Origin: Prevotella sp.
Lineage (GTDB): Bacteria > Bacteroidota > Bacteroidia > Bacteroidales > Bacteroidaceae
Assembly: GCA_017554105.1 (NCBI GenBank)
Contig: JAFZIY010000031.1
Coordinates: 124,001-188,000 of the forward strand
Reading direction: 5' to 3'
DNA: 64,000 nucleotides
Below the pieces are notes generated by a model that was not told the DNA's origin, did not search any database, and worked only from the letters and a program-made list of their open reading frames with translations. Shown in pieces: positions 43,269-52,135 of the stretch. The position numbers and the translations under genes were made by a program. How positions within the stretch are numbered: the stretch's first letter is position 1; each line of letters begins with the position of its first letter.

Positions 43269-43698
43269 ACTCTTCCTCTGTATTTAAAGCCGAAAAACTA
43301 TAAGTGATATGGTATTTCTCGTTCTGACAGACAGACTCTCCTTTCTGAAGACATTTCATCAGTTGAATTAAGTCCTTCTTCATAATCTTCCTGATATACC
43401 ATTTATCCAGCATTTTAACGACCGAATATAGTTTTATCTTTTCTTTTCTTATATCATACGAGAAGCTTAATGCTGTGATTCCAAACTCATTAAAAACCGA
43501 TCCGTTAACGACTGTGCCTTCATTGAATAGGACACAGACTCCGCTAATATATCCTTGCGGCATATCTATATACGCAGAATACTTGGCCTTCTCCCCTTGA
43601 GTAGAAGGAAAACGAACCTGAGCATCAATCGTACAAAAACGTGCAGTCAGAAATATCAGGCTAACGAATACTAAACAAGTCCGCACTAATTGCTTCAT
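43252..43698 (-). CDS. Hypothetical exported protein of the polyene cluster
   Basis: 148 residues with an N-terminal signal peptide (LVFVSLIFLTARF, cleaved near DAQ). No family that I recognise with confidence; position and size recall the DUF3261-type small lipoproteins of other aryl-polyene clusters, but no lipobox Cys is placed well. It overlaps the LolA-like gene by 38 bp and the FabZ-like gene by 17 bp, so tight coupling is likely. Probably helps periplasmic transfer. Confidence 0.55.
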   Translation of the reverse strand: MKQLVRTCLVFVSLIFLTARFCTIDAQVRFPSTQGEKAKYSAYIDMPQGYISGVCVLFNEGTVVNGSVFNEFGITALSFSYDIRKEKIKLYSVVKMLDKWYIRKIMKKDLIQLMKCLQKGESVCQNEKYHITYSFSALNTEEEYDTEE

Positions 43699-44284
43699 TT
43701 ATAGATATGTTTTGTAATTCTATGATTGTCTTGTCTCCATTATTCTCTAATAGTTCGACTTTCGTCACATACTTCTTTTTCTTATTAAAGTGAATAACTA
43801 TTGTCTTGAACATCTGCTTCATATTCTTACGCAAAGGAGTCATAGATGCTACATACTCCACAGATGTCTCGGAGATTTTGGTTTTAAAGCTTTTGTCGTC
43901 TGACAAATTTTGCCCCACCACACTACTCATCATGATTTGTGCTATCTCCTTAAATAGTTTGTTCTGATTCACATCGATAACATCATTCCTCTTCTTGTTC
44001 TTAAGCAGAACATTACTTCCATTGAGTATGAAAGTGTAATTATATGGAGAAACGTATTCCCACCTCAGTTTATCACTTTTCTGATAATACATCTTCCCTT
44101 TGGATACCATTTTCTCATTCAGCAATCGCATATGTTTCGTCTGAACAAAACTGCATTTCATTGATGTAACCGCTGATGCAGCCTTACTAATAGTATGAAT
44201 TATCTGGGCATCACTGCTTTTCTGTGCAAAAAGCGGCAAAACCGTAATCCAAAGCATAAATATGGTGGCAAACTTTACTTTCAT
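43661..44284 (-). CDS. LolA-like periplasmic lipoprotein carrier
   Basis: 207 residues with a signal peptide (cleavage near FAQK, 21). The pattern MKCSFVQTKHMRLLNEKMVSKGKMYYQKSDKLRWEY (residues 41-76, broken across the first strands) is that of LolA: an open beta-barrel that carries acylated cargo. LolA-like proteins are found in nearly all aryl-polyene clusters and are thought to carry the product through the periplasm. It lies 1-2 bp from the EamA-like gene. Confidence 0.8.
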   Translation of the reverse strand: MKVKFATIFMLWITVLPLFAQKSSDAQIIHTISKAASAVTSMKCSFVQTKHMRLLNEKMVSKGKMYYQKSDKLRWEYVSPYNYTFILNGSNVLLKNKKRNDVIDVNQNKLFKEIAQIMMSSVVGQNLSDDKSFKTKISETSVEYVASMTPLRKNMKQMFKTIVIHFNKKKKYVTKVELLENNGDKTIIELQNISINEAISADLFSIR

Positions 44285-44285
44285 T

Positions 44286-44639
44286 TTATTTTGCTATTAA
44301 GAAACAACCTGTCATTATTAAAAAAACACCTATCCACTTTATGGCAGAAACCTCTTCGTGAAAGAAGAGTATGGCTGCCAGCATACCGAATACATAACTC
44401 AGACTAACCATAGGATATGCAGTAGCAAACGGGAAGTATTTTACGATATACATCCATAAAAGGGAAGCCGCCCCAAAAAACAAACCACATGCTGCAAACT
44501 GCCAGTTAGATAGCAGGGCAAACCAGAAGTCCTTCGTCCATGAAAAGGATGGCATCTTTGTCAGGGCAAATTTCAAGAAAACCTGCCCTCCACAGAGTAA
44601 CACACTCTGTAATATCGCTAACGGTATTATTTTCCACAT
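44286..44639 (-). CDS. EamA/SMR-like small membrane transporter
   Basis: 117 residues from MWKIIPLAILQSV. The longer frame from 44711 would run deep into the ketosynthase gene; the chosen start overlaps it by only 13 bp. Four TM helices, as in small multidrug resistance proteins (GGQVFLKFALTKM; LLWMYIVKYFPFATAYP; SYVFGMLAAILFF; WIGVFLIMTGCFLIAK), without the SMR Glu14 being obvious. It may move lipid or precursor across the inner membrane. Confidence 0.72.
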   Translation of the reverse strand: MWKIIPLAILQSVLLCGGQVFLKFALTKMPSFSWTKDFWFALLSNWQFAACGLFFGAASLLWMYIVKYFPFATAYPMVSLSYVFGMLAAILFFHEEVSAIKWIGVFLIMTGCFLIAK

Positions 44640-46390
44640 GTTAATACTATTGCTATTGAATGTATCGGTAATAAATCTTTTCTTTCCATATGCTCCATGA
44701 ATGAACGCCACATCACGGTGGTTTCATCATGCAATCCAACCAAGACACTGCGCACCTTTCCACTTCGAAGTAACATTCTTGCATCTCTCAATGCCCATTC
44801 CAAGGATTGAGCGCCATGGGTATATGTCATATTGTATCCATGACACTTCGTATGAATGGCAATATTACTACTAATGGTATTATGGGTGCTTTGCATAAAA
44901 TAGGTAGGCTTTAACATCACCTCCCCTTCTTCATGAAGCTGTACTAACAAACGCTCACTGTTTTCCAGGCAACCCAGAGAAGTCGCTGTAATAATCGCAT
45001 CAGGACATTCTATGCCTGCCTGCTCCAAAGCCTTCAACGACGAGAGTAGAGAACTCTTTATGATTTTCCCCATTCTTCTGATTTCCAAAGGCTTTACATA
45101 GTTACGAAGGTCACTCAATTGTTCCTCATTTGTTATCTCAACCCTTGACAACTCACATATCTCACCATCAACATGGGAAGTCGTTGTAGTATCAAAAGAT
45201 GGTTTGGATGACAGGATTATAGAGGAATCATTGCCTCCAAAACCAAAAGAGTTGCACATCACATGTTTCAGTTCGCACTCTTCAACGCCCATTGTTGGGA
45301 TAATGCCGTTATCCATCGAATTCTTCCATCCGATATTAGCAGGAACAAAAGCATTGTTCATCGCAAGCAGACAAATGACGACCTCTATACTGCCTGATGC
45401 GCTGGTCGTATGTCCGGTAAAGGATTTCGTGCTGGACACTTTTGGCATGCGATTCTCAAAAATGCGTTTCAGTGCAGCACTTTCTGTCTGATCATTATTT
45501 GGAGTTCCTGTACCATGGGCATTTACATAGTCAATCTCTTTAGGGGAAAGATGAGCCATCTCCAGAGCATCTTTCATTGCCAGGAAAGCCCCCTGGCCAT
45601 TATCTGATGTGGCCGTTTGATGGAAGGCGTCACAGGCATTCCCATAACCAGTCAGATAAGCATGGATAGTAGCATTCCGTTGACGAGCCAATTCTTCTGA
45701 CTCCAGGACAACAAAGGCGGCACCCTCTCCGAGATTCAAGCCTGCCCTATTTTCATCAAAAGGCTTACATGGTTCATCATCCAAAATCATCAGGGAATTA
45801 AAGCCATTCAGATGAAAACGTGTTAAAGCCTCACATCCCCCGGCAACCACGACATCCGCCTCCCCTGCTTTGATTAAGTTTGCTCCAAGAATCAAGGCGT
45901 TAGCAGCAGAGGAACACGCCGTGGATATTGTTGTACTATCATCAAATAAACCGAATCTCTCCGCTATCATCTGAGTACAACTTCCGCAGTCGTGAGTCCT
46001 TAAGCATCCGAGATATTCATCACTGTCAGCAAAAGTGTCAAAATACTGCTCTGTTATATCCATTCCACCAACGGTCGTCCCATTGATCAAGACTATCCTA
46101 AGTCCCTGCTGATGTACCAGTTTTGCTTCTACTATTGCTTGTCCTACGGCTAACATACCCATCATCGTCGTACGGCTAATCAACTCTGACGCACCGTAAC
46201 CGAGCATGGCTTTCATCTCTTCATTCGATAGTTTAACCTCGCCGACAGGAAGTTCATGGTGAGATGATTTCAAATACATCATTTCACCAATTCCAGTCTT
46301 GTTGCTCCTCAAGGAGTTTAAGACAGCATTCTTGTCATTACCTATCGCAGAGACAATACCTTCTCCTGTGATGACTATGTTCTTACCCAT
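44627..46390 (-). CDS. Beta-ketoacyl-ACP synthase with C-terminal half-KS domain (KS-c)
   Basis: 587 residues. Residues 1-400 are a full KS: nucleophile Cys in STACSSAANA near 159, His in VNAHGTGTPNNDQ near 295 and His in TKSFTGHTTSASG near 330. Residues 410-587 form a second thiolase-like part (PTYFMQSTHNTISSNIAIH near 505; TYTHGAQSLEWALRDA) similar to Ketoacyl-synt_2 (PF13723) with no nucleophilic Cys. Elongates the polyene chain with malonyl-ACP. Its end overlaps the EamA-like gene by 13 bp; the ACP gene lies 5 bp upstream. Confidence 0.85.
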   Translation of the reverse strand: MGKNIVITGEGIVSAIGNDKNAVLNSLRSNKTGIGEMMYLKSSHHELPVGEVKLSNEEMKAMLGYGASELISRTTMMGMLAVGQAIVEAKLVHQQGLRIVLINGTTVGGMDITEQYFDTFADSDEYLGCLRTHDCGSCTQMIAERFGLFDDSTTISTACSSAANALILGANLIKAGEADVVVAGGCEALTRFHLNGFNSLMILDDEPCKPFDENRAGLNLGEGAAFVVLESEELARQRNATIHAYLTGYGNACDAFHQTATSDNGQGAFLAMKDALEMAHLSPKEIDYVNAHGTGTPNNDQTESAALKRIFENRMPKVSSTKSFTGHTTSASGSIEVVICLLAMNNAFVPANIGWKNSMDNGIIPTMGVEECELKHVMCNSFGFGGNDSSIILSSKPSFDTTTTSHVDGEICELSRVEITNEEQLSDLRNYVKPLEIRRMGKIIKSSLLSSLKALEQAGIECPDAIITATSLGCLENSERLLVQLHEEGEVMLKPTYFMQSTHNTISSNIAIHTKCHGYNMTYTHGAQSLEWALRDARMLLRSGKVRSVLVGLHDETTVMWRSFMEHMERKDLLPIHSIAIVLTCGK

Positions 46391-46395
46391 TAAAG

Positions 46396-46653
46396 TTATT
46401 TCTTTCGGTTCTTACTGACGAAGTCTGCAATAGTACCTACACTCTTAAAGATAGCCTTTCCCTCTGCAGGACTTGCTAATTTTATGCCATATTTCTTTTC
46501 TAACAGGACTATGAGTTCCAAAGCATCGATAGAATCGAGCCCCAAGCCTTCGCCAAACAAAGGAGAGTCGGTTTCTATATCATCTGGTGTCATTTCCTCC
46601 AAATTAAGGACCTCGATAATCTGTTTCTTAAGTTCCAAAACTAATTCTTCCAT
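46396..46653 (-). CDS. Acyl carrier protein (second in the cluster)
   Basis: 85 residues; phosphopantetheine site GLGLDSIDALEL near Ser40. It sits between two ketosynthases (KS-b and KS-c), so it probably carries the growing chain. Confidence 0.9.
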   Translation of the reverse strand: MEELVLELKKQIIEVLNLEEMTPDDIETDSPLFGEGLGLDSIDALELIVLLEKKYGIKLASPAEGKAIFKSVGTIADFVSKNRKK

Positions 46654-46661
46654 TTTATCTT

Positions 46662-48389
46662 TTATTTTTTTTTGATTACTTCTGTGATAAACAAATCTGC
46701 TTCAAAGTGAGTATCATCCTGATAATCAAGCCACCCACTAATCATACTTTTTGTATCTTTGTCATTGAAGGACGCTTCAACAACTTGTTCTATGATGTCG
46801 TCATTTCGTTGATTCAATATATAAAATGACGTTTCACCCTGATAATGGTTATGAACCGCTATTTCGCCTGCTACAATATTAGGAAGCGTGTAAACGAAAG
46901 CAGAGGGGCTGGGGAAATAGTTGTCTTTATCTTCTATGGATTTCTCATATGCCCTATCAGCCATAATAGAGGATGAACTATTGAAGAATATGACAGCCCT
47001 GTCGTTACGAGGCATGTCACTCGGACTATTCTCTGCTATCAACAAAAGTTCTGTCGCGATATAACCTAAGCGACATAGTGGGTCCATCTTATAGTATTTG
47101 GGATTATTATCCAAATAACGCTTGTATATATCCGTAATAAGAGACATCCCTTCTCCATGACTCTCCCTTGATAATCCGTCAATAGAAAGGCCCTTTGGAG
47201 TTATTTTGACAGTATGGGTCTTTCTGAGGACGGGACGAGTTTCTATTCTTTGAACTTTTGAACCCTCTAATCTTTCAACCTTACATAATATAGCCCCATT
47301 ACAGCCTCCGAACCCAGATATCATCTTAATAAAACTATCTCGGGAAGTCTCCATGTTTTCTGTAGTTATCGAAATCTTTCCAGAAACACCTCTCTCTTCA
47401 TATCCTCTGGTGTGAAGAATGATATTTTCATTCAATGACGCCATTGAAATAATGGTCTCGAGGATTCCTGCCGCACCCAGAGTATGACCGAAAACACCCT
47501 TATAGGCATTGACTGGGATTGATTGCAATCCTGCCCTCTCGATTGCGACAGATTCCATCTGGTCATTAAAAAGCGTCCCCGTTCCATGTGCATTAATGAA
47601 CGCAAGGTCTTTGATAGACTCATCAGACAATACAGCCTGAAGCGCTCCAAATGCACCATCGCCTAACTTCGAGGGAGAAGTGATATGAAAAGCATCGTTT
47701 CGAACTGCCCCTTTTTCTATAGTCCAACATCCGTTAGAGTTTTTCACCACTTCTTCTCGCCCGAGAACGAGAGTAGCTGCTGCCTCACCAAGATTTAGTC
47801 CTATACGCTCAATATCGAAAGGTCTGCATGCCTCCTCTGATAAAGCCTTGAGAGACTGGAATCCAGAAACAGTGAATTTACTTTGGACATCTGCCCCGCA
47901 GACAATAGCATAGTCATAACTGTTCGATTCTAACAAGCGCAATGCCAACACAATTGCAGAGACTCCAGATATACAGGCATTACATACGACAATCGGTTCT
48001 GTCTGTATATTGAGTTTCGAGGCTATGCGCTTTGCTGATGAGCCTGGATAAAGCATAGAAGAAGGCGTCGCGGGGTTCTCCAGCAATTCGATATTTGCCT
48101 TGGTGGTACTGAGTATAAATACTACCCGATGACTTGACAATTTGATATCAGTATGTTGAATAGCCTCCTTGACCGAGCAATATGCCAATGACTCGAAACG
48201 TGTTAGTCCATCTATGCTGTATTGTTTTTGCTGTTCAGAAGAGAAAAGGGATGCGGTAAAGGGCTCAGGAATACTCCACAAACGGTCATAGCGGCATAGG
48301 GAAGAGATACCAGACTTAACTGCCTGGTAATTCATCTCTGTCGTTGCACCAAGAGGTGAAATGATATTATCCGCCAATTTATAAACCAT
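46662..48389 (-). CDS. Beta-ketoacyl-ACP synthase with C-terminal extension (KS-b)
   Basis: 575 residues. Catalytic residues: Cys in VCNACISGVSA near 138, His in INAHGTGTLFND near 272 and His in VFGHTLGAAG near 306, so it looks active rather than a chain-length factor. Residues 410-575 form an extra domain (YFPSPSAFVYTLPNIVAGEIAVHNHYQ, residues 500-525 in part) that looks like a degenerate half thiolase. Between the two, residues 369-383 (KVERLEGSKVQRIE) are encoded by a heptamer-type repeat at 47241-47283. A related repeat is in the 5' gap of the gene. Confidence 0.83.
   Translation of the reverse strand: MVYKLADNIISPLGATTEMNYQAVKSGISSLCRYDRLWSIPEPFTASLFSSEQQKQYSIDGLTRFESLAYCSVKEAIQHTDIKLSSHRVVFILSTTKANIELLENPATPSSMLYPGSSAKRIASKLNIQTEPIVVCNACISGVSAIVLALRLLESNSYDYAIVCGADVQSKFTVSGFQSLKALSEEACRPFDIERIGLNLGEAAATLVLGREEVVKNSNGCWTIEKGAVRNDAFHITSPSKLGDGAFGALQAVLSDESIKDLAFINAHGTGTLFNDQMESVAIERAGLQSIPVNAYKGVFGHTLGAAGILETIISMASLNENIILHTRGYEERGVSGKISITTENMETSRDSFIKMISGFGGCNGAILCKVERLEGSKVQRIETRPVLRKTHTVKITPKGLSIDGLSRESHGEGMSLITDIYKRYLDNNPKYYKMDPLCRLGYIATELLLIAENSPSDMPRNDRAVIFFNSSSSIMADRAYEKSIEDKDNYFPSPSAFVYTLPNIVAGEIAVHNHYQGETSFYILNQRNDDIIEQVVEASFNDKDTKSMISGWLDYQDDTHFEADLFITEVIKKK
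47241..47283. repeat. 7-bp-type repeat inside the KS-b gene
   Basis: In the coding direction it reads GTTGAAAG-ATTAGAGG-GTTCAAAAG-TTCAAAG, matching the style of the repeat 5' of the same gene (48410-48449: GTTAAAGG, TTAGAGTTTAAGG, GTTCAAGAG). It encodes the linker between the KS core and the C-terminal domain. Confidence 0.65.
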
Positions 48390-48409
48390 CTGCCGTTTCG
48401 ATTTTATTT

Positions 48410-48449
48410 TAAACTCTTGAACTCCTTAAACTCTAACCTTTAACCTATA
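48410..48449. repeat. 7-bp tandem repeats between TE and KS-b genes
   Basis: TTAAACTC/TTGAACTCC/TTAAACTC followed by TAACCTT/TAACCTA/TAACCTT heptamers, filling the largest internal gap of the polyene operon (64 bp). Confidence 0.7.
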
Positions 48450-48453
48450 ACCT

Positions 48454-48870
48454 TTACATTACATTCCAGCGTCGCTTCCATTCCGTATAGAAATCTGGGT
48501 TGTCCCAGATTAACTGATACTCAGTATCCATAAACACCTGTACCGAATGACCTGTGGCAATCAGGCTCTCGTCTTCTGTGTCATGAATCTCGTAATCAAA
48601 CACTATCTTAGCCGCCTCCGTGGGACGATAGATAATATCTATTCTCGGTTTCATGCCATATTTGATAGGTTTCTTCCATTGGAAACTCATCTCTACCAGT
48701 GGCGCGAAGTAGCCATGGTCGAAGAAGCCCATATAGGTAAGGTCATATTTTCTGCCGAATTCCTCACGGGCATCCTCAAAATAGAGCATGTACGAGCCAT
48801 GCCATACCACATTCATCGAATCCACCTCACTGAACCGTATCTCTATCTCTTTTGACGCTTTCAACTCCAT
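48454..48870 (-). CDS. Hotdog thioesterase (YbgC/4HBT-like)
   Basis: 138 residues. The 4-hydroxybenzoyl-CoA thioesterase signature is EVDSMNVVWHGSYMLYFEDAREEF near 14-37, with the catalytic Asp in VDSMN. It should release the finished polyene from the ACP or remove wrong chains. It directly abuts the dehydratase gene (its start is one base from that stop). Confidence 0.82.
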   Translation of the reverse strand: MELKASKEIEIRFSEVDSMNVVWHGSYMLYFEDAREEFGRKYDLTYMGFFDHGYFAPLVEMSFQWKKPIKYGMKPRIDIIYRPTEAAKIVFDYEIHDTEDESLIATGHSVQVFMDTEYQLIWDNPDFYTEWKRRWNVM

Positions 48871-49347
48871 CTATTCTTCCTTTCCACTTTTTATGGCAAT
48901 TTTCATTTCCGTAGTCACCAGTTGCTTATCACCACAGCAGATTGTTGCCTCTGCTAAAATCATACCGAAGAGTTCTTCCTTGACATCCACGCTGGTAATA
49001 ATGGTGTCACCTACCTGCGGCAATGCTGATATCGTCAGATTACGAACTGCTCCAATAAAACCTATCTGTATTCCTTTTTTGAAGATATACTTGTTAACAT
49101 ATCCTATTCGTGCAGCACAGGTCTGGGCAATATTCTCGATAAGTCCAGAAGCACTGAGACAACCATTCTCAACAAAAATATTGTCTGCAAGGATATCGGT
49201 CTCTGTCGTCGTCCTGACCATATCAAACTGAACTAACCGACTAACCATCACAAACGGCTCTTGCTGGGGCAAGAGTTCATGGATGTTGATGCTTCTCAGA
49301 AAAGCACTATCTGGTTGTTTAGGATCTGTCATTTTTACGCTTTCCAA
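48871..49347 (-). CDS. Hotdog-fold 3-hydroxyacyl-ACP dehydratase (first)
   Basis: 158 residues. The hotdog pattern: INIHELLPQQEPFVMVSRLV near 20-40, then ASGLIENIAQTCAARIGYV near 68-86, where Glu in LIEN is the catalytic acid of the FabA/FabZ group; the usual His is in the first part only weakly marked. Similar to ApeP-type dehydratases of aryl-polyene clusters. It overlaps the acyltransferase gene by 13 bp. Confidence 0.75.
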   Translation of the reverse strand: MESVKMTDPKQPDSAFLRSINIHELLPQQEPFVMVSRLVQFDMVRTTTETDILADNIFVENGCLSASGLIENIAQTCAARIGYVNKYIFKKGIQIGFIGAVRNLTISALPQVGDTIITSVDVKEELFGMILAEATICCGDKQLVTTEMKIAIKSGKEE

Positions 49348-50213
49348 AATTCAAAGAAGTTATACCACTGTGTCGGATAGAGTTTAAGCATACGCTCCAT
49401 TTCTGTTATGTAGCCATCGGCCAACTGAGACATCTGTTGTTCACGAGAGGCCTCCTTGTCATAAGGAAGGGGCGTTACATAAATCTTATATCCCTTTACT
49501 GAGGTCTTCATTACATTCACTGCAAGGACATTCAATCCGCGCATGGTTGCCACGGCAAATGGTCCCATTGGTATTTGAGCATCTGCCCCCAACAGGGTAA
49601 CGTTGAGGGATTTCTGTGATCCAAAGATTCTGTCCGCTGGCATGCTTACAGTTTCTCCCTGTTGAAGAGCATGGTCAATTAAGAACAAATGGCTCATGTC
49701 TTCTTTGACGGTAATCATTCGTATGTTGGTATCCGCAAACATCTGGTTTCTATAGTCCATGATTGACTGTTTCTCCCCGAAGAAAACCAATGTGTTAAAA
49801 GGTTTGTCTTCAGCAACGAGTGTATAGCCGGCTATTTCATAATTACCGATATGAGAACTAAGTAGTATAAAACCATCCTTTTGCTTTGCCAAATGCAGAA
49901 AATGGTCGTAACCCTCAATATCCATATGAAATCGTTTACCAGCATACATGGCAAACCGGTCGATGACGACCTGACCAAACATACAGTGATTCTGGTAAGT
50001 CTTGATGAAAGCCTTCACGGGCGTAAGCTTCCATCGCTCACGAAAGTAATGATATATCGGTTTGAAACCAGGACGTAGCAAACAAGGGGGAACAACAAAC
50101 ACATAGGTGAAGTAATAGATAATTCTGATATCTATAGCTCGCAACAGTTTGATAAGCCACTTGTGCATCAGACTATTGCCGAAAGTTGTGCCATCCCACT
50201 TCTTCTCCGTCAC
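49335..50213 (-). CDS. LpxL/HtrB-like lysophospholipid acyltransferase
   Basis: 292 residues. The HX4(D/E) motif is SSHIGNYEIAGY near residue 131 and the AD-R pattern is MPADRIFGSQ near 205. N-terminal TM helix (ITYYFTYVFVVPPC, near 32-48). Related enzymes add secondary acyl chains to lipid A. In this cluster the enzyme probably transfers an acyl or the aryl polyene itself to a lipid in the inner membrane. The ACP gene lies 6 bp upstream, as expected for an acyl-ACP user. Confidence 0.83.
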   Translation of the reverse strand: MTEKKWDGTTFGNSLMHKWLIKLLRAIDIRIIYYFTYVFVVPPCLLRPGFKPIYHYFRERWKLTPVKAFIKTYQNHCMFGQVVIDRFAMYAGKRFHMDIEGYDHFLHLAKQKDGFILLSSHIGNYEIAGYTLVAEDKPFNTLVFFGEKQSIMDYRNQMFADTNIRMITVKEDMSHLFLIDHALQQGETVSMPADRIFGSQKSLNVTLLGADAQIPMGPFAVATMRGLNVLAVNVMKTSVKGYKIYVTPLPYDKEASREQQMSQLADGYITEMERMLKLYPTQWYNFFEFWKA

Positions 50214-50218
50214 TATTC

Positions 50219-50461
50219 TTATCCCACCTTACTTTCAATATAATCACAGAACTGACGCAGGGTTGTCACGTCTTTCATCTCTTCGGGATTGATTTTAAAG
50301 CCGAAGTTCTTTTCCACGATGACAACGATGTCAACAAAATCAAGGCTGTCAATACCCATATCGTCTTTGAGTTTGGCATCGTCGCTAATCTTGTCCTCGT
50401 CTATTTCGAGGTCATCAATCAGGAAGGCCCTTACCTTCTCTTCAATCTCTTTTCTTGTCAT
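50219..50461 (-). CDS. Acyl carrier protein (first in the cluster)
   Basis: 80 residues; the phosphopantetheine serine is in DDMGIDSLDFVDI near residue 39. It lies between the methyltransferase and the LpxL-like acyltransferase and may hand the chain to the latter. Confidence 0.9.
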   Translation of the reverse strand: MTRKEIEEKVRAFLIDDLEIDEDKISDDAKLKDDMGIDSLDFVDIVVIVEKNFGFKINPEEMKDVTTLRQFCDYIESKVG

Positions 50462-50472
50462 TATCTTATATT

Positions 50473-51582
50473 TTATTTGTTATTAATCTTACACACTATT
50501 ATGGAATGTCCTTGTCCCAGATGGTCATGCACGTGTTCGATTTCCAAGCCGGCAGCATTGATACAATGTTCCATGTCCTCTGTATTATACATCTTCGAGT
50601 TACCGTTGGCAATAGCGGAAAAATACAGGCTTGTCATGGTCAGACAGAATGCGGCAGGCTCAAAGCGCTGACGGTCCCAGAGGGTTTCCATGATAAACAG
50701 GCGTGTTTGTTCTGTCATTGCTTCCTTGGCACGTTTTAAGATGTCGATTATCTCGTCCATACTGAAACAATCAAGGAACTGACTCATCCATATCGCATCA
50801 AGTCCACCTTCTCGCTGAGGGAATACGGCATTGGCATCAAGCAAATTAATGCCATAGCCTTTGATGCGATCCGCTCCCGTTTTCCCAGAAACGTTATCTT
50901 GCATCATCTTTATTTGTTGCGGAAGGTCCAAAACGGTCACCTCCACTTCCGGGCTATAGTTCACACACTGTAAAGCCCACTTTCCTGTATTACCACCAAC
51001 ATCGTAGAGTGATCTGACCTGATACTTATCAAAGATAATTTTCAAGGCCTCGGGGAAGGAAGAATCACTATAGAAATGATCGAAACCAAACCAACTTTTT
51101 TGCACTTGTTCCGGCAAACTGGACAGACCTTCATATACCGTGGGCCATGATCCGAAATGCTTCAGTCCCTCAGGCTTCCCATTACGCAGAGACTCCTCCA
51201 AATGAAACCATCCCTCATAATTGACATCGTGGTTAAAGTCAATATTTACACGCGTGGCAGGGTCATTTATCAGGAACCATCCCGTTTTGGATAATGAATA
51301 CTTGTTTGTATTTACATCCACAAGGACAGTTCCAATACACAAAGAAGCCTCCAAAAGACACTTGACTGCATAATCGGAATAGTCAGTCTGCTCACATATC
51401 TCCTGCCTGGTAAGGCCTCCGTCAGAGTCGCGCAAAAGGTCAAAGATACCCCATTTGAGCATAATACGCGAGGCCTGAAATACAACAGGTCCCCACGCAA
51501 TGAACTCAGCCAACCTCTGGGCTTCACGGGCAGACAGAGTCTCCTTTGTGTATTTCTCTACTAATGAGGGAAATAGAATCAT
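50473..51582 (-). CDS. SAM-dependent O-methyltransferase
   Basis: 369 residues. N-terminal winged-helix dimerisation domain (10-110: GIFDLLRDSDGGLTRQEICEQ) and a C-terminal Methyltransf_2 domain: motif I YDVGGNTGKWAL near 193, then VLDLPQQ near 220 and a catalytic-type helix; WMSQFLDCFS near 268 replaces the usual WxxHxW-type active-site His. It should methylate the phenolic hydroxyl of the aryl head group or a chain position. It lies 12 bp upstream of the ACP. Confidence 0.85.
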   Translation of the reverse strand: MILFPSLVEKYTKETLSAREAQRLAEFIAWGPVVFQASRIMLKWGIFDLLRDSDGGLTRQEICEQTDYSDYAVKCLLEASLCIGTVLVDVNTNKYSLSKTGWFLINDPATRVNIDFNHDVNYEGWFHLEESLRNGKPEGLKHFGSWPTVYEGLSSLPEQVQKSWFGFDHFYSDSSFPEALKIIFDKYQVRSLYDVGGNTGKWALQCVNYSPEVEVTVLDLPQQIKMMQDNVSGKTGADRIKGYGINLLDANAVFPQREGGLDAIWMSQFLDCFSMDEIIDILKRAKEAMTEQTRLFIMETLWDRQRFEPAAFCLTMTSLYFSAIANGNSKMYNTEDMEHCINAAGLEIEHVHDHLGQGHSIIVCKINNK

Positions 51583-51625
51583 CTTATTTAATACGTGCTA
51601 ATTCGTTACCTTAATCAATAAAATG

Positions 51626-52135
51626 TTATTTGTTAGGCAATTCTGATTTCAAGATACTTCCCAGTTTTTTTCCTGTGACTGTAGCCCATATCTTCATTCG
51701 AGCAAGTTTAGTACCAATCATGAAGGGGGGCTCTTTACCGCCTGTCAGTTCCTCCACCGTGAAATAGACATTACCACTACTGTCTATAATGTCTGCATCA
51801 CATATGATATAGCCATCATCTGTAATTGTATTAACTTTTATCACAATTGTGTATTTCGCATCTCTATAGTCACCTATTTTATATGACTTTCCGATACCCA
51901 CATTTGCACCAGACCTGAAATTACGAACAATTGTTGGCTTATCTTCTTCCCAGTCCTTTTCATAATTTGAGAATTCTTCTTCGCTCATTCCACAAATAAG
52001 AGCATCCGAGAAGTCCATTTTCAAGTTCATTCGGGCTCCCTTCATGTTCTTTGGGAAATTGTTCTTTGTAACATTCTGTGCATAACTGCTGGCAGCTATG
52101 ACCATGAACAGCATAATTAATACTTTCTTTTTCAT
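51626..52135 (-). CDS. Hypothetical exported protein in the polyene cluster
   Basis: 169 residues with a clear signal peptide (MKKKVLIMLFMVIAASSYAQ). The mature part is beta-rich with no family I recognise. It overlaps the upstream ketosynthase gene by 4 bp (ATGA-type), so it is part of the operon, which would make it a periplasmic accessory such as a carrier or scaffold. Conservation across other Bacteroidota polyene clusters would confirm it. Confidence 0.6.
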   Translation of the reverse strand: MKKKVLIMLFMVIAASSYAQNVTKNNFPKNMKGARMNLKMDFSDALICGMSEEEFSNYEKDWEEDKPTIVRNFRSGANVGIGKSYKIGDYRDAKYTIVIKVNTITDDGYIICDADIIDSSGNVYFTVEELTGGKEPPFMIGTKLARMKIWATVTGKKLGSILKSELPNK

